NCBI RefSeq assembly: GCF_000718635.1
Contig: NZ_JOBF01000022.1
Span: forward strand, 1-64,000
DNA length: 64,000 nucleotides
Direction: 5' to 3'
From: Streptomyces varsoviensis
GTDB lineage: Bacteria > Actinomycetota > Actinomycetes > Streptomycetales > Streptomycetaceae
The first letter of the stretch is position 1. Every line of letters begins with the position of its first letter. Below, piece after piece: positions 7,601-15,715 of the stretch. The position numbers and the translations under genes are program-made. Under the pieces are notes generated by a model. That model did not search any database. It was not told where the DNA came from and saw only the letters and a list, made by a program, of their open reading frames with translations.

Positions 7601-8464
7601 ATGAACTTCCGACCGGATGACGCCCTGAGCCCGCCCTGGCTGGGCGCCCCCATCGACGCCCGCCCGCTCTTCGCGCCGGAGCACGCCGCGCTCATGGCCA
7701 CCCTGCGCGGCCTGACCCCCGACGACTGGCGGGCGGAGGCCGTGCCCGGCTGGACCGTACGCGATCTCGCCGCGCACCTCCTGGGCGACTTCTACGGGCG
7801 ACTCTCCCGCGACCGCGACGGCCACCAGGAGGGGCCCGGCTTCGCCGCGGGCGAGACGCTGGAGGCGTTCATCCACCGCGTCAACCAGGAATGGGTGGAC
7901 GCCCTGTCCCGAGTGAGCCCGGCCGCGCTCACCGACACGCTGGAGCTGATCGGCGGGCAGGCGGTCCGGTTCTTCGAGGCCGCCGACCCCGGCGCGCCGT
8001 CGCTGGGGGTGTCCTGGGCCGGCGTCGACCCGGCGCCCATGTGGCTGGACAGCGCCCGCGACCTCACCGAGTTCTGGACGCACCGCCAGCAGCTCCGGCA
8101 CGCCGTGGGCCAGGGCACCGACCCCGAACCGCGGTTCCTCTCCGTGGTCCTGGACACCTTCATGCGGGCGCTGCCGCACACGCTGCGCGGGACCGAGGCG
8201 CCGGCCGGGACGCGGGTGCGGGTGAGCGTGGCCGGCCCGGCGGGCGGTAGCTGGACGGCGACCGCCGCCGACGGCGGCGCGTGGTCCCTGGCCCCCTCGG
8301 ACGGGCCCCGACAGCCCGCCGCCACCCTCCACTTGGACGCGGAGACCGCCTGGCGGCTGTGCACCCGCGGCATCCAGCCCGCCGACGCGCTGGCCCACGC
8401 CCGTATCGACGGCGACCGCGAACTGGCCGGGGCCGCCTGCCGGATCGTGTCCGTCATCCACTGA
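7601..8464 (+). CDS. maleylpyruvate isomerase/DinB-like family protein
   Basis: A 287-residue protein of the mycothiol-dependent maleylpyruvate isomerase N-terminal (DinB-like) family. The helical bundle has the motif DDWRAEAVPGWTVRDLAAHLLGD with the conserved His, and later a second region (FWTHRQQLRHAVG) with two His residues, which in relatives bind a divalent metal. The C-terminal part (about 190-287) resembles the small sterol-carrier-like beta domain. Members use mycothiol for isomerisation or detoxification. The ATG at 7601 matches the start of conserved sequence; a longer frame exists but reads through the upstream terminator. Confidence 0.8.
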   Translation: MNFRPDDALSPPWLGAPIDARPLFAPEHAALMATLRGLTPDDWRAEAVPGWTVRDLAAHLLGDFYGRLSRDRDGHQEGPGFAAGETLEAFIHRVNQEWVDALSRVSPAALTDTLELIGGQAVRFFEAADPGAPSLGVSWAGVDPAPMWLDSARDLTEFWTHRQQLRHAVGQGTDPEPRFLSVVLDTFMRALPHTLRGTEAPAGTRVRVSVAGPAGGSWTATAADGGAWSLAPSDGPRQPAATLHLDAETAWRLCTRGIQPADALAHARIDGDRELAGAACRIVSVIH

Positions 8465-8491
8465 CGGCGGCCCCGCCGTCCGGGGAAGGCG

Positions 8492-9481
8492 TCAGAGGCT
8501 GATGACGACCTTCCCCATGCCCGCCCCCTTCTCGAAGTAGGCGAACGCGTCCGGCGCGGCGGCGAACGGGAAGACGCGGTCGATGACCGGCCGCAGCCGG
8601 TGCCGGCCGATGACCTGGTTCATCCGCTCCAGGTCGCTCCGGCTGCCGACGGTGATGGTCCGCAGCGCCGCGCCGCGCCGGAAGAACCGCGTCAGATCCA
8701 GGCCGCCGCCCGACGCGAGGTTGCCGACGAGGGAGATCCGCCCGCCGTCGGCGAGGGCGTCGAGCGACTGGGAGACCGTCCCGGCGCCGCCGATCTCCAC
8801 GATCAGATCGGCGCCGCGGCCGTCGGCCAGTTCCCGTACCGCGGCGCCCCACTCGGGCGTACGGACGTAGTCGACGACCTCGGACGCGCCGAGGGCCCGC
8901 AGGCGCTCGGCCTTCTCGGGGCTGGACGAGGTGGCCAGTACGCGCGCTCCGGCCAGGCGGGCGAATTGGAGCGCGAAGACGGAGACGCCGCCGGAGCCCT
9001 GGACGAGCACCGTGTCGCCGGGGCCGACGCCGTCGACGGCCGACCACGCCGTGAGCGCGGCGCACGGGAGCGTGGCGGCCTCCTCGAAGGAGAGGTGGTC
9101 CGGCACGGCGGCCACGCTCCGCTCGTGGACGGCGATGTACTCGGTGAGCCAGCCGTCGCGCTGCACCCCGTACAGGTCGCCCCAGCCGGTGAACGGCCCG
9201 TGGATCCAGTCCGGATGGAAGCCGCTCAGGACGCGGTCGCCGACCCGGAACCGCGTGACGCCGTCCCCGACCGCCGCCACGACGCCCGCGCCGTCGGAGA
9301 GCGGGACGCGCCCCGGCGGCACCGGGGCCGTGTACGTGCCGCTGACGATGAGCCGGTCGCGTGCGTTGAGCGCGGCGGCCTTCACCCGTACGAGCAGGTG
9401 GCCGGCGGCCGGGACCGGCACCGGCCGCTCCACGGGGACGACCGGGGCGTCGGCGCCGCCGCTCACCTGGTACGTGCGCAT
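8492..9481 (-). CDS. zinc-type alcohol dehydrogenase/quinone oxidoreductase-like protein
   Basis: A 330-residue medium-chain dehydrogenase/reductase. The GroES-like half has DGAGVVAAVGDGV and the Rossmann half has VLVQGSGGVSVFALQFARLAG for NAD(P)H binding. The cysteine/histidine ligands of zinc alcohol dehydrogenases are not evident, so it is closer to the quinone oxidoreductase branch. The ATG at 9481 has GAAGAG upstream; an alternative start lies 11 codons further. It is divergent from the AraC regulator at 9600 across 118 bases, a layout that often means the regulator controls this enzyme. Confidence 0.88.
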   Translation of the reverse strand: MRTYQVSGGADAPVVPVERPVPVPAAGHLLVRVKAAALNARDRLIVSGTYTAPVPPGRVPLSDGAGVVAAVGDGVTRFRVGDRVLSGFHPDWIHGPFTGWGDLYGVQRDGWLTEYIAVHERSVAAVPDHLSFEEAATLPCAALTAWSAVDGVGPGDTVLVQGSGGVSVFALQFARLAGARVLATSSSPEKAERLRALGASEVVDYVRTPEWGAAVRELADGRGADLIVEIGGAGTVSQSLDALADGGRISLVGNLASGGGLDLTRFFRRGAALRTITVGSRSDLERMNQVIGRHRLRPVIDRVFPFAAAPDAFAYFEKGAGMGKVVISL

Positions 9482-9599
9482 GAACCGCTCTTCGCTGGTA
9501 GCTGTAGCTCTCACGCCTTCACGCTAGGACCGCGCGGCTGGATGGAAAGTATCATTCGGTCCAGGATTTGGTGCCGATCGTCCAGAGGGAGGAGGCGGC

Positions 9600-10535
9600 T
9601 TGGACCCGATCGACGACCTCCTCGCCACGATGAGGATCGAGGACGCCCGGTACACGCGGGTGACGGCCCGCGCCCCGTGGGGCATCTCCTTCCCGCCCCG
9701 CCACCTCGCCCGGCTGGTGCTGATTTCCACCGGCTCCTGCTGGCTGACCTCGGACGTCCTCGACGGGCCGCGGCGGCTGGGGGCCGATGACTGCTTTCTG
9801 GTGCGGGCGGGCGTCGGCTTCACGCTCCAGGACGAGCGCGGCCGGCCGGTCGTCGACTGCGAGGAGGCGTTCGTACGGGGCCCCGGCGGCACGGCGCGGG
9901 CCGGCGGCGACGGCGCGCCGACCGAGATCGTCTCCAGCCGCTTCGCCTTCGACGCGGTGGCGGCCGAGCCGCTGTTCACCCTTCTGCCCCCGCTGTTCCG
10001 GCTGCACCTGGACGACACGGCCGGCCACCTGCTGCGCGCCACCTTCGACCTCATCGCGGCCGAGGGCGCGACCGGCCGGATCGGCGCGGGCTTCGTCATG
10101 AGCCGCCTGTCCGACGTGCTGTTCGTCCAGGCGCTGCGGGCCTGCTGCGCGGAGTTCGGCGGCGGCGCGGTCGGCTGGCTCGCCGCCCTCCGCGACCCCC
10201 GCCTCGCCCCGGCCCTGCGCGCGCTGCACGAGGATCTGGCCCGCCCCTGGACCGTCGACGCCCTCGCGCGCGAGGCGGGCATGTCCCGCTCCGCCTTCGC
10301 CGCCCTCTTCAAGGAGAAGGCGGGCGACACCCCCCTCGGCTACCTCACCGCCTGGCGCATGTACCGCGTGAAGACCCTTCTGCGGGAGTCCCCGCTCAGC
10401 GTCCAGGAGATCGCCGTCCGTGTCGGCTACGACACCGGGAGCGCCCTGAGCCGCGCCTTCCTCCGCCGCGAGGGCCTGTCCCCGGGCGCCTGGCGCCAGT
10501 CGCGGGGGCGGCCCGCGGCGCCCGGCGGGGCCTGA
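9600..10535 (+). CDS. AraC-family regulator with cupin sensor
   Basis: A 311-residue regulator. The N-terminal two thirds is a cupin-like ligand domain of the AraC_binding type (ISFPPRHLARLVLISTGSC to the RLGADDCFLVRAG strand). The C-terminal 100 residues hold two helix-turn-helix motifs (WTVDALAREAGMSRSAFAALF and LSVQEIAVRVGYDTGSALSRAF in parts). The start is TTG at 9600 directly after GAGGGAGGAGG. It is divergent from the oxidoreductase gene and probably regulates it; the 118-base gap holds AT-richer sequence (GGAAAGTATCATT) that would suit overlapping promoters. Confidence 0.9.
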   Translation: MDPIDDLLATMRIEDARYTRVTARAPWGISFPPRHLARLVLISTGSCWLTSDVLDGPRRLGADDCFLVRAGVGFTLQDERGRPVVDCEEAFVRGPGGTARAGGDGAPTEIVSSRFAFDAVAAEPLFTLLPPLFRLHLDDTAGHLLRATFDLIAAEGATGRIGAGFVMSRLSDVLFVQALRACCAEFGGGAVGWLAALRDPRLAPALRALHEDLARPWTVDALAREAGMSRSAFAALFKEKAGDTPLGYLTAWRMYRVKTLLRESPLSVQEIAVRVGYDTGSALSRAFLRREGLSPGAWRQSRGRPAAPGGA

Positions 10536-10687
10536 CGCCGCCTGTTGCCTACGCCCGCCGCCTACGCCCGCCGCCCGCGTCCCCGGCCGTGTCCGTGCAG
10601 GTCGGCGCGGTGAAGTCGGGCACTGTCGTGGGTCGTTGATCGTTTGATCTGCCGACAGCGGTTCTCCCAGTAGAAGGATCAGGGCAC

Positions 10688-12757
10688 ATGAGTGACACGC
10701 ATCCCCCGGGTACCCGCGCCGGTGACGACGTCGACGAGGCGGCCGGGGTCCGGTTCGCCGATCCGTACCGGTGGCTGGAGGCGGAGTCCGAGGAGGTCGA
10801 CGCCTGGCAGGACGCGCAGGGCGCGGCCGCCGCGGCCTACGTGCGCGACTGGCCGCACTTCGACCGGCTGCGCGAACTGGTGGCGCACTACGACTCGGAG
10901 CGGGTGGCGTCCGTGCCGCTGGCCGGGGGCGGCCGCTGGTTCCGCGTCGAGCCGGACGCCGGGTCCGCGCGGCCCTGCGCGGTGGTGGCCGACGAGCCCT
11001 ACGGCCCGGGCCGGGTCCTGTTCGACCCCGCGGCCCAGGGCTCCGAGAAGCCGCCGTTCCTGTCGTGGATCTCCCCGTCGCCCGACGGCACCGTCCTCGC
11101 GGTCGGGGTGTGCGCCGACGGCAGCGAGCGCAACACCATACGGCTGGTGGACGTGGCAAGCGGCGAACCGCTGCCGGACGCGCCCGCCCAGCCGCTCAAG
11201 GACAGTTGGACCGGCGGGGCGAAGTGGCTGCCGGACTCCTCCGGGTTCTTCTTCACCGCGACCGACGACGACCCGGTCAGCGCGGCGCACCAGATCTGGC
11301 TCCACCTGCGGCGGTCCGCGCCGACGACGGTGGCGGTCGACGCGCCGTGGCTGCCGGGCGGGGACTACCGTGCCGTGGTCGCCTCGGGGGACGGCCGCCG
11401 TCTGGTGGCCGTGCAGGGGCTGTTCGACCCGGTCCCGGTGGCCGTGGCGGATCTGGACGACCCGGCGGCCCCGAAGTGGCGGCCCTTCGTCACCGACGCC
11501 TCGCTGAACCTCCCGGGGTTCCTGGTCGGCGACGAGTGGATCGCGGTCACCGACGAGGGCGCGCCGCGCGGCCGCGTGGTGGCCATCGGCCTCGACGCCG
11601 CGGACCCGAACGACGGCCGTGCGTGGCGCACGGTCGTGGCGGAGTCCGAGGCGGCCCTGCGGACGGTGCGCCCGGTGGGCGACGCGCTGTACGTGCACGC
11701 GTTCGTCGACACCTACTCCGAACTGCGCGTCGTCGACCGCGACGGGACGCCCCGGGGGAACGTCCCGCTGCCGGGGCGGGGCGCGGTGGGCGACCTGCCG
11801 TTCGCGCTGATGAACATCCTCGGGCCCGTGGCCGACGACCAACTGGTCTTCGCCTTCTCGACGTTGACCCGCTCCTGGGGCGTCTACCGGCACCGGCCGG
11901 ACGCCCCGCGGCTGGAGACGGTCCGCGAGCCCGCGGTCGGGCTGGAGGACTGCGTCGTCGAGGACGGCTGGGCCACCTCCGAGGACGGCACCCGCGTCCC
12001 GTACCACCTGGTGCGGCGCCGGGACGTGCTGCTGAACCGGCCGCGCCCGGCCCTGATGGTGGGGTACGGCGGGTTCGGCGCGCCCTGGCTGCCGCAGTTC
12101 CCCGGCCCGATGGCGGCCTTCGTGGCCTCCGGCGGGGTGCTGGTCCACACGCACCTGCGGGGCGGGTCGGAGTTCGGCCGGGGCTGGTGGGACGGTGGTC
12201 GGCTCCGCAACAAGCAGAACGGGTTCGCCGACCTCTACGCGATCGCCGAGGACCTGGTGGCCACCGGGGTCACCAGCCCGAACCTGCTCGCGGTGTCCGG
12301 GGCGTCGGGCGGCGGGCTGCTGTCCGGCGTCGCCGCGACGCAGCGGCCGCACCTGTGGCGGGCCGTGGTGCCGCAGGTGCCGATCCTCGACCTCGTCGGC
12401 GCCTGCCGCGACGGCTACGGGCGGTACGTGGTCGACACGGAGTACGCGCGGGTGGACGACCCGGACGAGGTCCGGCGCCTCGCCGGGTTCTCGCCCTACC
12501 ACCTGGTGCGCGACGGCGTGGACTACCCGGCGACGTTCATCGTGGCCGGTGACACCGACCCGCGGTGCCCGCCGTGGCACGCCCGGAAGTTCGCGGCCAG
12601 GCTCCAGGCCGCCACGAGCGGCGACGCTCCGGTGCTCCTCCACATCTGGCGCGATTCCGGGCACGGCTGGGCCACCGACAAGGAGGTCCTGCTCACCCAG
12701 GAGACCGAGTGGCTGGCCTTCCTGGCCAAGACCCTGGGCATGACGCCGCCCCGATGA
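10688..12757 (+). CDS. prolyl oligopeptidase family serine peptidase (S9A)
   Basis: A 689-residue protein with the usual order of prolyl oligopeptidases: N-terminal helical arm (DPYRWLE), seven-bladed propeller (about 70-410) and C-terminal alpha/beta hydrolase. Catalytic residues are Ser540 in SGASGGGLLSG, an Asp near 622-624 (GDTDPRCPP), and His659 (DSGHGW). The nucleophile elbow is GASGGG where most S9A enzymes have GGSNGG. It would cleave proline-containing short peptides in the cytoplasm; no signal peptide is seen. The gene stands alone, with a weak CTGTCG...CGACAG repeat 50-80 bases upstream and a bidirectional hairpin just after the stop. Confidence 0.93.
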   Translation: MSDTHPPGTRAGDDVDEAAGVRFADPYRWLEAESEEVDAWQDAQGAAAAAYVRDWPHFDRLRELVAHYDSERVASVPLAGGGRWFRVEPDAGSARPCAVVADEPYGPGRVLFDPAAQGSEKPPFLSWISPSPDGTVLAVGVCADGSERNTIRLVDVASGEPLPDAPAQPLKDSWTGGAKWLPDSSGFFFTATDDDPVSAAHQIWLHLRRSAPTTVAVDAPWLPGGDYRAVVASGDGRRLVAVQGLFDPVPVAVADLDDPAAPKWRPFVTDASLNLPGFLVGDEWIAVTDEGAPRGRVVAIGLDAADPNDGRAWRTVVAESEAALRTVRPVGDALYVHAFVDTYSELRVVDRDGTPRGNVPLPGRGAVGDLPFALMNILGPVADDQLVFAFSTLTRSWGVYRHRPDAPRLETVREPAVGLEDCVVEDGWATSEDGTRVPYHLVRRRDVLLNRPRPALMVGYGGFGAPWLPQFPGPMAAFVASGGVLVHTHLRGGSEFGRGWWDGGRLRNKQNGFADLYAIAEDLVATGVTSPNLLAVSGASGGGLLSGVAATQRPHLWRAVVPQVPILDLVGACRDGYGRYVVDTEYARVDDPDEVRRLAGFSPYHLVRDGVDYPATFIVAGDTDPRCPPWHARKFAARLQAATSGDAPVLLHIWRDSGHGWATDKEVLLTQETEWLAFLAKTLGMTPPR

Positions 12758-12763
12758 CCCGCG

Positions 12764-12791
12764 GGCGCCCGGCCGGGAGCGGCCGGGCGCC
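12764..12791. terminator. bidirectional hairpin terminator
   Basis: A 12-bp perfect stem, GGCGCCCGGCCG / CGGCCGGGCGCC, with a GGAG loop. It lies between the convergent peptidase gene and vanX and can serve both. Confidence 0.65.
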
Positions 12792-12844
12792 GAGCGGTCG
12801 GCAGCGGAAGAGCGGTCTCTTCGGACCGGTCCGCCCCGGCCCCG

Positions 12845-13453
12845 TCACGCGACGGGAAAGTCGAAATAGGTGTCCGGGTACGGCTCGTCCTTCAGCGTGT
12901 AATGCCACCATTCGCAGTCGTACGCGCTGAACCCGCAGCCCTCCATGATGGAGCGGAGGCGGCGCCGGTTCTCCGCCTCGGACGCGGTGATCCCCTGCGC
13001 CCCGTGATGCGATATGGGGTCCATCAGATCGTGGTCACCGCCCATGGCGGCGAGTTCCCCGGTGTCGAGGCGGTAGAGCGTCAAGTCGACGGTGCTGCCC
13101 CGGCTGTGGCCGGACCGCGCGGCGACATATCCCCTCTCGAACATCTCGGCCCTGTCGATGTGCGGATAGTGCCGCTGCTTCGTACGGCCGTCCTCCGGCT
13201 GCCGCGCCCAGCGCAGGAAACAGTCCACGGCGCGTTGAGGGCGGTAGCCGTCCCACAGAAGCAGGCCGAAACCGTGGGAGCGGGCCTTTTCCCGAGCCCG
13301 CTCCAGGGCCGCGCACAGCGCCTTGGTGCCGACGATGCGATTGGCCAGATAGCCGTCCACGGGTTTTCCGGTGAAGTTGTCCCAGGTGGCGTACTTGGCG
13401 TCCCAGCGTATTCCGGGCGCGTATTCGTCGAGGAAGGCGAAGGAGTCGTTCAT
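12845..13453 (-). CDS. vanX: D-Ala-D-Ala dipeptidase VanX
   Basis: A 202-residue zinc dipeptidase, the same length as enterococcal VanX. The catalytic residues fall at the same numbers: zinc ligands His116, Asp123 and His184, base Glu181 and Arg71 (SGHSRGSTVD, EWWHY, WDGYRP). It hydrolyses D-Ala-D-Ala but spares D-Ala-D-Lac, so that only the vancomycin-resistant precursor remains. Its ATG overlaps the vanA stop (ATGA), making it the last gene of vanHAX. The gene ends 50 bases from the shared terminator. Confidence 0.97.
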   Translation of the reverse strand: MNDSFAFLDEYAPGIRWDAKYATWDNFTGKPVDGYLANRIVGTKALCAALERAREKARSHGFGLLLWDGYRPQRAVDCFLRWARQPEDGRTKQRHYPHIDRAEMFERGYVAARSGHSRGSTVDLTLYRLDTGELAAMGGDHDLMDPISHHGAQGITASEAENRRRLRSIMEGCGFSAYDCEWWHYTLKDEPYPDTYFDFPVA

Positions 13454-14496
13454 CGGGCCCTCCCCGCCAGCGCCAGCGCCACCAGCCGGTCGATCACGTC
13501 GGTCAGCGTCAGCCCCGCGGCCGCCATCATCCTCGGGTAACGGCTGTAGGAGGTCAGGCCGGGGAAGGTGTTGACCTCGTTGAGGACGAGACTTCCGTCC
13601 TCCTTGAGGAACAGGTCCACCCGCGCCAGGCCGTCGCACCCCAGGGCGCGGTAGACGGCCTTCGCCGTCGCCTGGACGAGCGAGCGCGCCTCTGCCGGGA
13701 TGTCGGCGGGCACGATGAACGTCGAATTCTCGGACCCGTGCTCCGGGTCCTGCTCCTGATGGATATGGAAAAAGCCGTGCGAGAGCGCGACGCGGTCCAC
13801 CTCGCCCGCGATCAGCTCCCCTTCGTTCCCCAGAAGGGCGCATCCGACTTCGCTGCCGACGACGGCCTCTTCGATGAGCACCTTCGCGTCGTACTGCCGC
13901 GCGGCCTCCACGGCCGGCAGCAGTTCTTCTTTGCCGGACACCTTGCTGACCCCGAAGGACGACCCCGAACGGGCCGGTTTCGTGAAGACGGGATACGTCA
14001 ACCGCTCGGGGTCCGCCTTCTCGTCCGCCGCGACGGTCCAGAAGTCCGGAGTGGCGATTCCCGCGTCCCTGACGATGCGGTAGGCGAGGGTCTTGTCCAT
14101 GCAAATGGCGGAACTCTGCACGTCGCAGCCCGCGTAGGGAATCCCGGCGATTTCCAGCAAGCCCTGCACCGCGCCGTCCTCGCCCAACTTGCCGTGCAGC
14201 ACGGGCAGTACGACGTCCAGACCTATGGTGCTGTAACGCCCCTCTTCCAGGACCAGCAGCCCTCGTACGCTCCGGTCCGGCGACAGTACGGCCGTACGGC
14301 AGTCGCCGCTCTCCCAGTCCGGGCCGGGGCTGTCGCACAGCTTCCACTCGCCGCTCCTCGTGATCCCGATATAGAGCGGCTCGTACTTGTCGAGGTCGAT
14401 GCTCTTCGCGACCTCGTGCGCCGATTTGACGGAGACGGGGTGCTCCTCGGAGCAGCCGCCGAAGAGGATGCCGACCTTCACCTTACGCATGCTCAT
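13450..14496 (-). CDS. vanA: D-Ala-D-Lac ligase VanA
   Basis: A 348-residue ATP-grasp ligase. The N-terminal domain begins KVGILFGGCSEEHPVSV; the substrate loop is HGKLGEDGAVQG (101-112); the ATP-grasp core ends LNEVNTFPG (305-313). The omega-loop region has His244 and His246 (FFHIHQE) as in VanA-type D-Ala-D-Lac ligases, instead of the Tyr-Lys pair of ordinary Ddl enzymes, so it is called a depsipeptide ligase. Its product lowers vancomycin affinity of the cell wall precursor. The start overlaps the vanH stop by 14 bases; a second in-frame ATG two codons later is possible. Confidence 0.96.
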   Translation of the reverse strand: MSMRKVKVGILFGGCSEEHPVSVKSAHEVAKSIDLDKYEPLYIGITRSGEWKLCDSPGPDWESGDCRTAVLSPDRSVRGLLVLEEGRYSTIGLDVVLPVLHGKLGEDGAVQGLLEIAGIPYAGCDVQSSAICMDKTLAYRIVRDAGIATPDFWTVAADEKADPERLTYPVFTKPARSGSSFGVSKVSGKEELLPAVEAARQYDAKVLIEEAVVGSEVGCALLGNEGELIAGEVDRVALSHGFFHIHQEQDPEHGSENSTFIVPADIPAEARSLVQATAKAVYRALGCDGLARVDLFLKEDGSLVLNEVNTFPGLTSYSRYPRMMAAAGLTLTDVIDRLVALALAGRAR

Positions 14497-15571
14497 TCCC
14501 GCTTTCGAATTCCAGGCAGTTGATGAGGGAGTTCTCGACCGTGTCCCTCAGGGCGTGGTCCGTGTAGTAGGCGGTGTGCGGGCTCACGATCACGTTCGGC
14601 AGCTCTTGCAGCCGCAGCAGCGCCTTGCTGTCGATGGGCCTGTCCCGGCAGTCGGCGTAGAAGATCCCTTCCTCGCCTTCGAGGACGTCCAGCGCCGCGC
14701 CGCCCAGCCGGCCGCTTTCCAGCGCGGACATCAGAGCCTCGGTGTCGACGAGGGCTCCGCGTCCCGTATTGATGACGAACGCGCCGTATTTCATCCGCTC
14801 GACGCGGCGGCGGTTCAGGAGGTGGTGCGTACCGGCGGTGAGCGGCGTATGGAGCGTGACGATGTCGCTCTGCCGCAGCAGCCGGTCCAGCGGTACGTGC
14901 TCGGCGCCGCGCTCGGTAACGCTCGCGGCCCCTTTTCCGGCACCGCCCGTGACGCGGCCATCGGCGCGACCGTCATGGGCCAGAATCCGGCATCCGAAAC
15001 CCCGCAGCCGGTCCATGACCGCCGTGCCGATGCGGCCCGTTCCCACGACTCCGACGGTCAGGTCGCGCAGTTCTCTCCCGCGAAATTCGCTCAGCCGGTA
15101 ATCGTGGACGTCCGCGCGGCGGATGACGGATTTCGCGTGCCGTATGGCCATCAGCATCAGCATCACGGTGTAGTCGGCCACGCTGTCCGGGGAATAGGCG
15201 ACGTTTCCCACGGAGATACCGACGCGCGCCGCGTACTCCACGTCGATGTGGTCGCGGCCGACGCTCCTCGTGGAGATATAGGCCACGCCGGCCCGGCTCA
15301 GCGCGAGGAGCGTGGCAGGCGTGATGTCGGTCTTGTGGCTGACGCTGACGCAGCGGTTTCCGGCCGCCAGCGCGGCGTTGGCTTCCGTCGCCGGCGCCGC
15401 GGTGATGGTGGGGGACACGCCGACGCGTGGCGCCATTGCCCGGAAGAGCGCGGCCTCGTCCTTCTCGCACCCGTACACCGTGATTCCCGTGGTCGCGGCG
15501 GCGGTGGGGCGCGAGGACGCCAGCGATGGGGTGCGGCGGGCGACCGCTGGTGCTGATTCGCTGTAGGTCAT
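14483..15571 (-). CDS. vanH: D-lactate dehydrogenase VanH
   Basis: A 362-residue D-2-hydroxyacid dehydrogenase that reduces pyruvate to D-lactate for VanA. It has the NAD Rossmann motif VGVVGTGRIGTAV, the Arg of TRSVGRDHID region, NTGRGALVD, and the catalytic His332 in SPHTAYYTDHA. Enterococcal VanH is about 322 residues; here the N-terminus is longer by about 28, starting MTYSESAP, a sequence shared with the MurF paralogue and VanK. The ATG at 15571 is supported by that similarity in DNA as well as protein. First gene of vanHAX, transcribed from the divergent region at 15572-15715. Confidence 0.96.
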   Translation of the reverse strand: MTYSESAPAVARRTPSLASSRPTAAATTGITVYGCEKDEAALFRAMAPRVGVSPTITAAPATEANAALAAGNRCVSVSHKTDITPATLLALSRAGVAYISTRSVGRDHIDVEYAARVGISVGNVAYSPDSVADYTVMLMLMAIRHAKSVIRRADVHDYRLSEFRGRELRDLTVGVVGTGRIGTAVMDRLRGFGCRILAHDGRADGRVTGGAGKGAASVTERGAEHVPLDRLLRQSDIVTLHTPLTAGTHHLLNRRRVERMKYGAFVINTGRGALVDTEALMSALESGRLGGAALDVLEGEEGIFYADCRDRPIDSKALLRLQELPNVIVSPHTAYYTDHALRDTVENSLINCLEFESGNEHA

Positions 15572-15605
15572 GCCTTGGAGTCAAGGCGAAATGGCGTTGC
15601 CGGAA

Positions 15606-15625
15606 CGTATGCGGATTTTGATACG
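15606..15625 (-). promoter_or_regulatory. candidate VanR box upstream of vanH
   Basis: Read toward vanH the dyad is CGTATC, eight bases, CATACG. From CATACG to the vanH ATG is 34 bases. The same dyad and spacing occur before murF and vanK. The leader that follows (CCGGCAAC) is also conserved. VanR binding is inferred from the shared position in the cluster. Confidence 0.6.
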
Positions 15626-15630
15626 CGGAC

Positions 15631-15656
15631 AATATATTACCGCTCGGTAGCATATT
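15631..15656. promoter_or_regulatory. AT-rich dyad at the centre of the vanH-murF promoter region
   Basis: An imperfect inverted repeat, AATAT..TACCG and CGGTA..ATATT, stands out against the GC-rich surroundings, midway between the two candidate VanR boxes. It probably holds divergent, overlapping promoter elements for vanH and the MurF paralogue, or a second regulator site. Confidence 0.5.
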
Positions 15657-15659
15657 GCC

Positions 15660-15681
15660 CGTATATGGAAAAGCGCATACG
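15660..15681 (+). promoter_or_regulatory. candidate VanR box upstream of the murF paralogue
   Basis: CGTATA, ten bases including GGAAAAGCG, then CATACG, with 34 bases to the GTG at 15716. The block GGAAAAGCGCATACGCGCC is identical to that before vanK and is the mirror of the vanH site. Confidence 0.6.
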
Positions 15682-15715
15682 CGCCGGCAACACGGCGCTT
15701 CCTTGACTTGGAGGC

